Shown one piece after another: positions 1-8,467 of a DNA stretch of 20,788 bases. The DNA is from an uncultured Eubacteriales bacterium. Lineage in GTDB: Bacteria; Bacillota; Clostridia; Christensenellales; UBA1242. The notes under the pieces are model-generated. The model searched no databases. It was not told where the DNA came from and worked only from the letters and a program-made list of their open reading frames with translations. The position numbers and the translations under genes are program-made. Every line of letters begins with the position of its first letter. Position 1 is the first letter of the stretch. The stretch is from the NCBI GenBank assembly GCA_948806215.1, contig CAQIDI010000017.1:1-20788 (forward strand), given 5' to 3'.

Positions 1-78
1 TACTCGATATTCTTCTCTATTTTTTTCTACTATGCAGTTGTCAATGTACTTTTGCGCCAACCTTTCTCAAAAGTGCGC
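1..78 (-). other. Putative rRNA operon leader running out of the left edge
   Basis: Read on the minus strand, this stretch follows a strong promoter and contains TTGACAACTGCATA (44 down to 31). That resembles the TTGAAAACTG-type segments commonly found in rRNA leaders and spacers of Firmicutes. It also holds a 7-bp inverted repeat (ACTTTTG 48-54 with CAAAAGT 68-74) and the palindrome GTGCGCAC (73-80). No open reading frame or ribosome-binding site is apparent. I infer the 5' leader of a 16S gene, or a spacer, whose mature RNA lies outside the window. No mature rRNA sequence is visible, so this is only a proposal. A leader of some other strongly expressed RNA is possible. Confidence 0.4.
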
Positions 79-145
79 ACTGCTATTCTACCACCCTAGT
101 TTAGTAATAGTCAACACTTTTTTCAAAAAATTTTAAAGTTTTTTT
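79..145 (-). promoter_or_regulatory. Strong sigma-A promoter with UP-like A/T tracts (rrn-like)
   Basis: On the minus strand a -35 TTGACT (114-109) is followed after 18 nt by -10 TAGAAT (90-85) with a TG extension. Upstream of the -35, from about 115 to 145, alternating A and T tracts look like an UP element. Downstream of the -10 is a GC-rich discriminator, and the expected start falls near G78. UP element, GC-rich discriminator and an initiating G are typical of growth-rate-controlled rRNA promoters in Firmicutes. The remainder, to about 324, is AT-rich intergenic DNA in which I see no gene or terminator. Confidence 0.55.
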
Positions 146-324
146 TAAAGCTTTTTATCCACTATTCCGTGTGTTTCTAAAAAACCTTAAAATAATTTAA
201 AAAGTGTAGAAAAACATCATTAAAATTGGCTAATAATTATTGATATTTTTATTAAGTTCAACAAAATTACACAATAAAATTATTTATTGTTTACTAAAAA
301 TTAAATAAATATTAATATAATTAT

Positions 325-1053
325 ATGAAAAAAATTTTAAATCGAAATCACATTAAATTAATAGCGCTAGTAACAATGCTAATAGACCACATAGGTTTAA
401 TATTGCAACCAACCCTACCATATTGGGCATATTTATTGCTAAGAACCATTGGCAGAATATCGTTTCCGCTATTTGCTTATTTTGTTAGTGAAGGTTTTTA
501 CTATACAAAAAGCAAAGGTAAATATGCCTTAAAGCTTTTTATATTTGGTTTAATTTCGCAAGTGCCTTTTTATTTGGTAACAAAACCTAATTACATTTAT
601 TTAAACATTATGTTCACTTTTTTAATTTCAATTTTGTTTATGTGGTTATTTGATAAACTATTTAGAGAAAATAATGGAATAAACAAAAGTTTATATGTTA
701 CCATTTCGATTTTACTATTGTTTTTAATAGAAATGCTATCGGCAATTAAAATAACCACCGATTATAGTTCATACGGAATTTTAATAACTCTTATGTTTTA
801 TATTTTTAAAAATCAAAAAATTAAAAGCTTAGTTTGGTTTGCCGTTTTAGTTATAACTAATCTAAGTTTGGGATTACTTTACTCTAAAACTATAGAATAC
901 GAATTATTTTTTGTAGCTTTTCAGTTACTAGCCATTCCTTTACTACTTATTTACAATGGTAAAAAAGGTAGCATTAATTTTAAATATGTTTTTTACTGGT
1001 TTTATCCGCTACATTTAATAATGTTATATATTATTAAAATAATTATATATTAA
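325..1053 (+). CDS. TraX-family integral membrane protein
   Basis: A 242-residue polytopic membrane protein of the TraX family (PF05857), named after the F-plasmid pilin acetylase; chromosomal homologues are common in Firmicutes and mostly uncharacterised. The N-terminus shows the family pattern: H9-I-K-L-I-A, then M-L-I-D-H-I-G at about 18-24, then R-T-I-G-R-I-S-F-P-L-F-A at about 40-51 and E-G-F around 56-58. The C-terminus has the matching Y-P-L-H-L signature near 228-232. Seven or eight hydrophobic segments span the chain. No pilus or conjugation genes are nearby, so pilin acetylation is unlikely; acyl transfer to some other envelope substrate is only a guess. The ATG has no Shine-Dalgarno upstream, and a TATAAT at 316-321 lies too close to it to give a normal leader. 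The gene converges on the M14 peptidase. Confidence 0.85.
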   Translation: MKKILNRNHIKLIALVTMLIDHIGLILQPTLPYWAYLLLRTIGRISFPLFAYFVSEGFYYTKSKGKYALKLFIFGLISQVPFYLVTKPNYIYLNIMFTFLISILFMWLFDKLFRENNGINKSLYVTISILLLFLIEMLSAIKITTDYSSYGILITLMFYIFKNQKIKSLVWFAVLVITNLSLGLLYSKTIEYELFFVAFQLLAIPLLLIYNGKKGSINFKYVFYWFYPLHLIMLYIIKIIIY

Positions 1054-1084
1054 TATATATAGTATAAAATAACTTGAATAAAGT

Positions 1085-1927
1085 TTAAGCAAGTTCAAGC
1101 GCAAGCAAAGGAACTTGCTTATTTTGTTCAAAAACAACATCTAATTGGTCAGCTGTTATTGGATGCGGCAAGTTAGGATTACCAATTTCTATAGTAAACG
1201 CTGGCACTCTTAGGTTAAGACTAACCCAATCGGAATATCCCCCAACCGAATTTGATGTTTTTATAACTGCATAACCATTAAGATTAGAAAACTGTTCTGC
1301 AATAAGCCTATCACGAGTTATTTCGCTTGCGGTTAATGCATCAAAGCCATAATAAATAACTTCTCCTTTAGTATGCCACGAAATTGTTAAACTAGGATTT
1401 ATTTCAAAAGTTACATTAATTAAGTTATTAACTTCTCGCTCGGAATTAGGATAATAGCCAACAAAGTTTTCAGGAGCAACACAAAAAACATTTTGAGCAC
1501 CCTTTCCCCACCACGCATCAAAATTAACATTAAGGTCTACACCATTAATGTTAGCTTTCCAAAGCTTAAAATTGTTACTACCATTATTTATTAGCGTTAA
1601 AATATCTTTTTGTTTTTGACAAGTTAAGCCTTCAAAGCCACTTAACACTAGCCTAATACCATCTGGATTAACACAAGGGATTATGTAAATACCGCCATCT
1701 TCAATGGTTTGAGTTGTTAAGTATTCGGTTTCTTTAATTAAAAATAAAGTTGATAAATATTCTCTTGCGTGAATTCCGCCTTCCATTAAAATTTGCTTAC
1801 CCGTAAAATTACCAATATGAAAACAATAAATAGGCAACCCCATTGTGGAATAACCAATAATGCTAAAAGTTAAATTATCTAATTTTGTTAAATTTTGCAA
1901 ATCGTTAAATAAATCGTTAAAAGTCAT
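1085..1927 (-). CDS. M14-family zinc metallopeptidase, cytosolic (gamma-D-Glu-Dap peptidase type)
   Basis: A 280-residue M14 peptidase. Numbering from the chosen start, zinc ligands are H53 and E56 (G-G-I-H-A-R-E) and H185 (S-W-H-T-K-G); the catalytic Glu is E247 (F-T-I-E-I-G-N). The Asn-Arg pair that binds the substrate carboxylate in classical carboxypeptidases reads Asn-Val here (G-V-D-L-N-V-N-F). This fits peptidoglycan-peptide hydrolases better than carboxypeptidase A. There is no signal peptide, so recycling of muropeptides in the cytosol is plausible, but the substrate is inferred. A GTG at 1936 is also in frame but overlaps the Shine-Dalgarno AAGGAG (1941-1936). The ATG at 1927, 8 nt beyond it, is the likely start. 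Two terminators separate it from sbcC, so it is probably its own transcription unit. Confidence 0.85.
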   Translation of the reverse strand: MTFNDLFNDLQNLTKLDNLTFSIIGYSTMGLPIYCFHIGNFTGKQILMEGGIHAREYLSTLFLIKETEYLTTQTIEDGGIYIIPCVNPDGIRLVLSGFEGLTCQKQKDILTLINNGSNNFKLWKANINGVDLNVNFDAWWGKGAQNVFCVAPENFVGYYPNSEREVNNLINVTFEINPSLTISWHTKGEVIYYGFDALTASEITRDRLIAEQFSNLNGYAVIKTSNSVGGYSDWVSLNLRVPAFTIEIGNPNLPHPITADQLDVVFEQNKQVPLLALELA

Positions 1928-1982
1928 ATTAAACACTCCTTATAAAACAAATATATGAAATATATAAATTAATTGATAAACA

Positions 1983-2014
1983 AAAAATAGAACAATTTTA
2001 TGCTCTATTTTTTT
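1983..2014 (-). terminator. Hairpin terminator, second of two after sbcC
   Basis: AAAAATAGA (1983-1991) pairs with TCTATTTTT (2004-2012), extended past one mismatch by two further pairs, with T tracts on both sides. It sits between the 14-bp sbcC hairpin and the M14 peptidase, so it acts as a backup terminator for the leftward sbcDC transcript. No rightward gene needs it. Confidence 0.6.
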
Positions 2015-2026
2015 ATTTAGGAACGC

Positions 2027-2060
2027 AATAAAAGCCACAAAACATATTGTGGCTTTTATT
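2027..2060 (-). terminator. Rho-independent terminator of sbcDC
   Basis: A perfect 14-bp stem (2027-2040 with 2047-2060) closes a 6-nt loop, with a GC core GCCACA/TGTGGC and A/T flanks that give a U-rich tail in either direction. It lies directly after the sbcC stop codon on the minus strand. Confidence 0.85.
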
Positions 2061-2061
2061 A

Positions 2062-4743
2062 TTAATATTGTTTAATAACGCTTCCCGATTCGTTATTATC
2101 TTTTGTAACAACAACTTTATTAGTAATGTATTCTTGCATTTTATCCACGTGAGTTATAAATCCCACAACAAAGTTAAGCCTAGTTAAACTTTCAAAACAT
2201 TGTAACACATCGTCAATATAATCTTCACTCAAGTTCCCAAAGCCTTCATCAATAAAGAAGAAGTTAAAGTTTTTATCGTTGCTAACTGCAATACTTTGTG
2301 AAACACCCAACGCCAAACTTAAACTAAAAATAAATCGTTCGCCACCGCTTAATGTTTTTATGCTTCTAGTGAACCCACCATTAAAGTTATCAATGGCCAT
2401 AAACTCGCTGGTTTCGCTGTTATAACTTAACAAATATTTACCACGCGAAATTCGATTAACAAACTTATTAGAATATTCTGTTATTAGATATAAATATTCT
2501 TCTGCAACAAAATCTACTAATGCATTTTTTGCAATATAGGCTTGCAGTTTTAAAACTATCTCTAAGTTTTTGTTAACTTCTTCTAGTTCGGCAATAAACT
2601 TTGTGTTTTTATTAAGTATTTTTTCGTTTGCTTCTAAAGTTGAACCTGTTATTCCAACTTCAACTCGAAGGTTGTTAATAACCTTAGTTAGTTCTTCAAA
2701 CTTAATTGTTGTTTCTTCCAACAATTTTTGGTCAATAAAGTTTCCGCCAAGCTCTTCAGTTAAATTTTCTATTAAAGTTTGATAATAACTTTTGTTTCTT
2801 AAAAACTCGTTCAATTTGTTTTCGTTTTCTAAAAAGTTTTTATCGGTAATATTGCCAACCAACAATTCCGGTTCGAAATTAGCTGGAAGCTTTTGTTTTA
2901 GTTCATTAACTTCATCGGTTAAAAACTTATTAGAAACTAACAATGCATTGGTTTCGGTTTTATAGTTGTTAATGCTTAAATTAGCATTGTTAACTAAGTT
3001 AGTTAACTCTGCTAATTTTTGTTCTAGTTTATTAATTTCATCAGAATTATCTTTTAACTTATTCTCTTTTAAATTTTGTTTATATTCTTTTAAAAACAAG
3101 TTGCTTTCGTTAATATCTTTTTTAGTATCGTTTAATCTTTTTAAAATATTCTTTGCCTCATACTCAATTTTAATTGCAGTTTCTTTTAAGTCTTGCAACC
3201 TTGCTTCTTCATCAGTCAATTTCTTTTCTTTTGAAATTAAATTTGCATCAACTTGTTTGTTTAATTGTTTCACCTTGTTTATTGGTGTTTCAAGTTGTTT
3301 TAAAATATCTTCACGAATTAATAGTTTTTGATTGTAATCAAATATATATCTGTTAATTTTAGAAACAGCTTTTGTAAAATCTCTATAGGCTCTGTAATGT
3401 TCAACTTCATCTATATTTGTTTGATTAAAACAAGCTTTAATTTCATTTAGGTTTTTAATAAAAACTTCTGCTTCGCTAAAAGAAAAAATATCTTCAATCT
3501 TGTTGTTAACATCGGTTAAATTTTTAACTTCGGTTTTTAACTGTTCACACTTTTTTTCACAAGCTAAAATTAAAGAATTATATTGCTTTGCTTGCAGCGA
3601 ATTAGATTCGTATTCATCAAGCAAATAATTTTTATCTTCATTCAGTTTTAGTATTTTATTATTAAGCTTTTCTATTTCCAATAAAATAATTTTATTTTTT
3701 TCAAGTTCAACTTTAAAGTTGTTATAAGCCAACTTTTCTATTTCAAGTTTGGTTTTAACATCGTTTAAATTTGAATTTAGTTTGTTTATTTTTTCTGTTA
3801 ATTTATCTAATGTTAAATTAATAGTTTTGATATTTTCCGTATTATTAGAAATTGATATTAATTTATCCTTTATTTGATTATATATTTCGATATTTTCTTT
3901 ATTAGATTTAAAATATTCCAACTCGGATTGTAGCCTAATATAATCATTAGATTGCGAGTTTATGTCATCAAGTATTAGTTTTGCAGCATAAAACTGCTTG
4001 CTTTTATCGTATTTTACTCGAATACTGCTTAAATCGTTTTTTAACTTATCGCTTTGTTTTAAGCACAAACCTAGTTCTTTTTGCAAACTATTTAACTTAA
4101 TAGATAGTTGTTTTTGTGATTCTTTAGTAACATAACCAAAGGCATTTAGTTGCTCTTGCAAACTAGATTTTTTAACATTTAAAACGCTAATTCTATCCTT
4201 AACTTTTTCGTTTAAATTATCGCCAAAATTTTCTAGATTAAAAAGTTTTGCAATGCTTCGCTTTCTATCTTGCGGAGTGTCGGTTATAAATTTATCAAAT
4301 TCGTTTTGTGGTAGGGCAATGCATTTTACAAATTCTTTTTTTGCAATACCAATAATTTTTTGCAAGTTCAAATTAACTTTTTCTGGTGTATCACCAAGAT
4401 TAATATTGTTAGTTAAATCGGTTAGTTCTGCACCGCTTTTAAATCCACTAGGTCGCGCACGAAAAGTTCTTACCACCCTATAACAAGTTGTTTTTTCTTG
4501 ATCAATTTCAAACTCGAAATCAACAAATGCATCTCGCATATTAACATTAATAATACCTGTTAAATTATCCCTATCGGAAGAGCCATAAAGTGCTAAAATA
4601 ATTGCATCTAAAATTGTGCTTTTGCCACTGCCAGTTTGTCCAAAAATTCCAAAAATACTATTTGAAGATAGCAATTTAAAATCTATGGTTTGAGGGCTAG
4701 TGTAACTATTAATACCACAAATTGTTAACTTAATTGGTTTCAT
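2062..4743 (-). CDS. sbcC: SbcC, Rad50-like ATPase of the SbcCD nuclease
   Basis: SbcC is the SMC-like ATPase partner of SbcD; together they open and trim hairpins and blocked DNA ends. The 893-residue protein has Walker A at 35-43 (GQTGSGKST), a Q-loop at Q146, the ABC signature LSGGER at 798-803, Walker B with catalytic Glu at 828-833 (FFFIDE) and the H-loop His at 865. Residues from about 180 to 740 are long Asn/Lys/Glu-rich coiled coil, broken near 415-500. It is shorter than E. coli or B. subtilis SbcC (roughly 1050-1130). I find no CxxC zinc-hook motif: the only close pair is C395/C399 (CxxxC), and C438 stands alone near the expected apex. The start overlaps the end of sbcD by 14 nt, so the genes are translationally coupled. 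Confidence 0.95.
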   Translation of the reverse strand: MKPIKLTICGINSYTSPQTIDFKLLSSNSIFGIFGQTGSGKSTILDAIILALYGSSDRDNLTGIINVNMRDAFVDFEFEIDQEKTTCYRVVRTFRARPSGFKSGAELTDLTNNINLGDTPEKVNLNLQKIIGIAKKEFVKCIALPQNEFDKFITDTPQDRKRSIAKLFNLENFGDNLNEKVKDRISVLNVKKSSLQEQLNAFGYVTKESQKQLSIKLNSLQKELGLCLKQSDKLKNDLSSIRVKYDKSKQFYAAKLILDDINSQSNDYIRLQSELEYFKSNKENIEIYNQIKDKLISISNNTENIKTINLTLDKLTEKINKLNSNLNDVKTKLEIEKLAYNNFKVELEKNKIILLEIEKLNNKILKLNEDKNYLLDEYESNSLQAKQYNSLILACEKKCEQLKTEVKNLTDVNNKIEDIFSFSEAEVFIKNLNEIKACFNQTNIDEVEHYRAYRDFTKAVSKINRYIFDYNQKLLIREDILKQLETPINKVKQLNKQVDANLISKEKKLTDEEARLQDLKETAIKIEYEAKNILKRLNDTKKDINESNLFLKEYKQNLKENKLKDNSDEINKLEQKLAELTNLVNNANLSINNYKTETNALLVSNKFLTDEVNELKQKLPANFEPELLVGNITDKNFLENENKLNEFLRNKSYYQTLIENLTEELGGNFIDQKLLEETTIKFEELTKVINNLRVEVGITGSTLEANEKILNKNTKFIAELEEVNKNLEIVLKLQAYIAKNALVDFVAEEYLYLITEYSNKFVNRISRGKYLLSYNSETSEFMAIDNFNGGFTRSIKTLSGGERFIFSLSLALGVSQSIAVSNDKNFNFFFIDEGFGNLSEDYIDDVLQCFESLTRLNFVVGFITHVDKMQEYITNKVVVTKDNNESGSVIKQY

Positions 4744-5932
4744 AAGTTATCTCCCCCATAAGTTCTAAAAATAGTTCGGTTAATTCGCGTTCGGGTTTTT
4801 TGCCTGTTTTATTTTCAACAAACTTAACAAAAATTTCTTTTGTTGATAAATCCTTTTTAGTAATTTTACTATAGCTTTTATTAATAGATTTTGGAACAAC
4901 TGCAACAGTTATTAAATTAGGAAACTGTTGTCTTAGTTCTTTAATTTTGTTTGGGTCAACAAAATCCATATTGTTAAAATTAAGTTTTATTAGAATGTTA
5001 GGATTAACCTTTAAAAAGTTTCGTGCTTCTTCATAAGAACTAACTGTCTGAGTTTCTAATTTTTTTGTTTCTAACGGAACATTTTCTATATTTGTAACAC
5101 CAACACCTGCTTTTAAATCTACAATTTTAACAATGTTATTATACTGAACATCATCGTTAAAAAACATATTAATTGGTGCACTGCTATAATAAATATGATG
5201 TTTTTTATCAATGGTAATATCTTGGTGCAAATGCCCAAGTGCTGTGTAATCTGCACCAGCAGCAATAAGATTTTTTCTATCAACAAATGGTATTATTCCA
5301 CTAACCGATTCGTACGATTCAAAATCGTCGGGTGTGCAGTTAACCGGATAGGTTAATAAGTGGCTAACCAATAAATTAACACTATCTTTTGAAAAATGCG
5401 ATGTGCAAGGTTCTAACCATTGTTTTATTTTGCTATCAAAATTTTCGCCTGCTTTTTTAATTTCGTTAAATCGATAGTAAGAAGGATATGGCAGCAAACC
5501 AACACAAGCTCGCTCGCCTGTTTTTGATTTAAATTCAATATAACCTGCCCCGCTTTTAACTGCAGTTATGTTTTTATCTGGCAGTTTGCATATATCAATT
5601 TTTTGTAAATCGCCAGCCAAATAAATATTAAAATTTTTAGAAAAAACATTTGCATTAGTTAATCGTTTAGGATCATCGTGATTACCAGCAACTGCAACAA
5701 CTGCCCTATTACCATTATCCGACAATGCTATTAAAGTATCAAAAACCAGTTTTTCTGCTTCGGCACTAGGAATAAACATACTATAAATATCGCCAGCAAT
5801 AACAACCATATCAACTTTATAGTCGTTTGCAATTTTTATTATTTGTTTACATAGTCCATATTGTTCATCAATCCTGCTTAAATCGTCGCTTTTGCAACCA
5901 ATGTGCCAATCCGATGTGTGTAAAATACGCAT
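4730..5932 (-). CDS. sbcD: SbcD, Mre11-like exonuclease subunit
   Basis: A 400-residue Mre11/SbcD calcineurin-like phosphoesterase, the nuclease subunit of SbcCD. The metal-binding motifs are complete: D8-x-H10, G47-D48, G83-N84-H85-D86, H191 (V-S-H) and G233-H234-L-H236. The last ~150 residues form the capping and SbcC-binding region. Length matches the family (about 400). The ATG is preceded by AGAGG with 5-6 nt spacing. It is first in a two-gene operon with sbcC, which it overlaps by 14 nt, and is divergent from dnaB. A candidate -10 (TATTAT, 5966-5961 on the minus strand) would give a leader of roughly 20 nt. The product acts on double-strand breaks and palindromic DNA at the nucleoid. 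Confidence 0.95.
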   Translation of the reverse strand: MRILHTSDWHIGCKSDDLSRIDEQYGLCKQIIKIANDYKVDMVVIAGDIYSMFIPSAEAEKLVFDTLIALSDNGNRAVVAVAGNHDDPKRLTNANVFSKNFNIYLAGDLQKIDICKLPDKNITAVKSGAGYIEFKSKTGERACVGLLPYPSYYRFNEIKKAGENFDSKIKQWLEPCTSHFSKDSVNLLVSHLLTYPVNCTPDDFESYESVSGIIPFVDRKNLIAAGADYTALGHLHQDITIDKKHHIYYSSAPINMFFNDDVQYNNIVKIVDLKAGVGVTNIENVPLETKKLETQTVSSYEEARNFLKVNPNILIKLNFNNMDFVDPNKIKELRQQFPNLITVAVVPKSINKSYSKITKKDLSTKEIFVKFVENKTGKKPERELTELFLELMGEITYETN

Positions 5933-5954
5933 TTTAACCTCTTAAATAATTACT

Positions 5955-6024
5955 AATTAAATAATATCACATTTTAAAAAATATATAAAACTGTTTAATA
6001 ACTTTGTAAATTTTTAAATATAAT
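5955..6024. promoter_or_regulatory. Divergent promoter region sbcDC / dnaBI
   Basis: The 148-nt AT-rich gap between sbcD and dnaB must hold both promoters. For sbcD the best -10 is TATTAT (5966-5961, minus) with a TG a few bases upstream and a poor -35. For dnaB the best -10 is a perfect TATAAT (6019-6024), leaving a leader of about 50 nt, again without a clear -35. Both assignments are tentative because the background is so AT-rich. Confidence 0.35.
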
Positions 6025-6080
6025 TGCATAATATTGTTTTTTGTTTTAAAATATATCTATAAATTAAAGGGAAAAAACTT

Positions 6081-7529
6081 ATGTCATTTTGCAAACCTTC
6101 TAGCGAACTTATTTTAAAAAACGAAACCACAGTAGAAAATGCTTTTATTGTGGATTTTTTACCAAACCTTAATCCAACCGCTTGCAAGGTTTATTTATAT
6201 GGCTTATATTTATGCCAAAATGGCATTGATAACACACTAGAGAGTTTTGAACGTATTTTTAATTTATCAGAAGAAGATGTTATTAGCATTTTTAAAAGTT
6301 TAGAAGAATTAAAACTTGTTGAGTGCCTAGACCTTGTTCCAATGGAAGTTAGATATTTACCAATTAAAAACACAAGCATACGGCTAAAAAACTTTAACAA
6401 AGATAAATATAAAAAATTTAACGAAACCGCACAAGCAATTATTAGCAAACGTATGATTGATATTAGAGAGTTTGAAAACTACTATTATTTAATCGAATTT
6501 AAAAATATGGAACAAGAAGCATTACTTAAAGTTATTGAATATTGCGTTTATAAAAAAGGTGCAGATATAAATAGTGCTTACATTTTAAAAGTTGCTAAGG
6601 ACTGGGCATATGAAGGATTGCTTACTGATAAACAAGTTGAAGATAGAATTAACGAACTTGAAAAATATAACGACGACCTTAAACTAATTTTATCTAACCT
6701 TGGCTTAAAACGCTCTGCAACAATGGATGAATACCAAATGTTTTTAGATTGGACCAGAAACTTAGAGTTTAACTTAGAAACATTATCACACTTAGCCAAA
6801 ATTACTAAAAAGAAAAAAGGTAACTTTTTAAAACTTAATGCCCTTGTTAACAAGTGCTACGAATTAAAAAAATTTAGTGCTAAAGAAATTGATGATTATT
6901 TTAATAAAGAAGAAGAATATTTTAATTTAGCAAAAGATGTTTGCAAAAATTTAGGAATTAGATACGATAACTTAAGCATTGTTGTTGAAACCTATATAAC
7001 CCCTTGGGTGGAACTTGGTTTTGATAATCAAAGTTTAAACACTTTAGCCAACTACTGCTTTAAGTGCAACATTAAAACTTTAGAAGGAATGAATAACAAA
7101 ATTCAACAATTCTATAAGTTAGGATTGCTTACAACCGAAGCAATTAATCAACACTTAGAAGAACTAACTGTGTTTGATAAAAACATTCAATTAATTTTAG
7201 ATGAATTTGGACTATTTAGAACAGTTAATAAATTTGACCGCAGTTTTTATAACACTTGGATTAACGAATGGAAAATAACAAACGAAGTTTTAAATTATGC
7301 AATAGAAATATCTAAAACAAAAATTCAACCAATGCAATTTTTAAATAGAGTGTTATCAATTTATTTTAATAAAGGAATTAGCACTGTTGAAGCAGCAAAA
7401 AAAGAAAAGTTGGATTTTGAAGGAACCTTTAACAAACAAAAAAATAATCCTAAATATGTTAAATCACGAAACTATTCTAAAGAAGAAATTGCTTCGCTAT
7501 TTGATAATGTTAACGAGGTGGAATTATGA
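6081..7529 (+). CDS. dnaB: DnaB/DnaD-type helicase-loading primosome protein
   Basis: The Firmicutes primosome protein DnaB (not the replicative helicase), which helps DnaI place the helicase at the origin and at restart sites. Its 482 residues match the roughly 470 of B. subtilis DnaB. An N-terminal winged-helix-like region (about 20-100) is followed by a DnaD-type domain at about 120-195 (I-E-Y-C-V near 152-156; Y-I-L-K-V-A-K-D-W near 167-175). I see the same helical pattern again at about 199-275, 281-361 and 367-441, so the chain appears built from four ~80-residue DnaD-like repeats. The C-terminus ends in an R-x-Y-x-x-E-E-I motif (463-470) near a DnaI partner gene. AAAGGG lies 9 nt before the ATG. 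Its TGA overlaps the dnaI ATG as ATGA, which also shows that TGA is a stop here. Confidence 0.8.
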   Translation: MSFCKPSSELILKNETTVENAFIVDFLPNLNPTACKVYLYGLYLCQNGIDNTLESFERIFNLSEEDVISIFKSLEELKLVECLDLVPMEVRYLPIKNTSIRLKNFNKDKYKKFNETAQAIISKRMIDIREFENYYYLIEFKNMEQEALLKVIEYCVYKKGADINSAYILKVAKDWAYEGLLTDKQVEDRINELEKYNDDLKLILSNLGLKRSATMDEYQMFLDWTRNLEFNLETLSHLAKITKKKKGNFLKLNALVNKCYELKKFSAKEIDDYFNKEEEYFNLAKDVCKNLGIRYDNLSIVVETYITPWVELGFDNQSLNTLANYCFKCNIKTLEGMNNKIQQFYKLGLLTTEAINQHLEELTVFDKNIQLILDEFGLFRTVNKFDRSFYNTWINEWKITNEVLNYAIEISKTKIQPMQFLNRVLSIYFNKGISTVEAAKKEKLDFEGTFNKQKNNPKYVKSRNYSKEEIASLFDNVNEVEL

Positions 7530-8467
7530 TAACTAATAAAACCATAACTAACCTTGCCTTGCAAGAAATACATAATAACAATCAAATAGCAAAAAACAAA
7601 GCAAAGGATAATTTTAACTTTGCAATGCAAAACAAAAACTTTGCTTTAAACTACAATAATGCCCGCAGTTTGCAGTTTGAATTAGCAAAATTAGAATTTG
7701 AAAATAAAGATACAAAAAAAATAAAAGAACAGCTAACTAAAACCTATAGCGAATTAAGTAACGAATTAAAAAAATTAAAGTTAACTCCAAGCCAATTAAA
7801 GCCACAATACTTTTGCAAACACTGTAATGACACTGGCTTTGTTAATGGCGAGCAATGCGAATGTTTAAAAAACAAAAAGTTTGAACTTATATTAAAGCAA
7901 AATAATTTGGATAAAAACAATTTGCATAGTTTTAGTAATGTTAACTTTAACATTTTTGACAGTAAGGTTTTAGAACAAATTAAAACAATTTATAAACTAG
8001 CAAACGAATTTGTTGAACTTAAAAATCCAAAAAAACATAACTTTATTATGTTTGGCAACACTGGCGTTGGAAAAACTTATCTTAGCGAATGTATGTTAGA
8101 AAGTGCATTAAATAATAATCAATATGCCCTATTAACAACATCATTTAACTTAACCGAAGTTTTAATAAAATATCACACAGCTAATTTAGAAGATAAAAAC
8201 GAAATTTTAGAACCTTATTTAACTTGTGACCTTTTAATTATCGACGACCTTGGTAGCGAAAAAGTTTTAAACAACATTACACGCGAATATCTTTATATAA
8301 TTTTAAGCGAGCGTAGTAAAAATAACTTAAAAACTGTTATTTCAACAAATCTAACTCCCGATGCTATTATGGATGTTTACGATGAAAGAATTTTTTCTAG
8401 AATTGTTAATAAGCACGATAATATTTTAGTTAATTTTGTGGGTTTCGACTTAAGATTAAAAAAATAG
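7526..8467 (+). CDS. dnaI: DnaI/DnaC-type AAA+ helicase loader
   Basis: A 313-residue AAA+ ATPase that loads the replicative helicase. The N-terminal part is helical (1-90) and carries a zinc finger, C97-x-x-C100 and C111-x-C113, as in B. subtilis DnaI. The ATPase core has Walker A G177-T184 (GNTGVGKT), Walker B L-L-I-I-D-D (236-241), a sensor-1 Asn at 275 (S-T-N) and Arg residues at 288 and 292 (E-R-I-F-S-R) as arginine-finger candidates. It begins inside the last codons of dnaB (ATGA overlap), recreating the dnaB-dnaI order of Bacillus. Its TAG stop lies within the left arm of the downstream terminator. Confidence 0.92.
   Translation: MITNKTITNLALQEIHNNNQIAKNKAKDNFNFAMQNKNFALNYNNARSLQFELAKLEFENKDTKKIKEQLTKTYSELSNELKKLKLTPSQLKPQYFCKHCNDTGFVNGEQCECLKNKKFELILKQNNLDKNNLHSFSNVNFNIFDSKVLEQIKTIYKLANEFVELKNPKKHNFIMFGNTGVGKTYLSECMLESALNNNQYALLTTSFNLTEVLIKYHTANLEDKNEILEPYLTCDLLIIDDLGSEKVLNNITREYLYIILSERSKNNLKTVISTNLTPDAIMDVYDERIFSRIVNKHDNILVNFVGFDLRLKK

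Noticed and set aside
1071..1095. AACTTG/CAAGTT inverted repeat between TraX and the M14 gene
   Set aside because: Only 6 bp with a 13-nt loop and no proper T tract on either side; not good enough to call a terminator.
2570..4483. Several open frames on the plus strand across sbcC
   Set aside because: They are Ser/Leu/Phe-rich antisense shadows of the Lys/Asn/Glu-rich coiled coil, with no ribosome-binding sites or family features.
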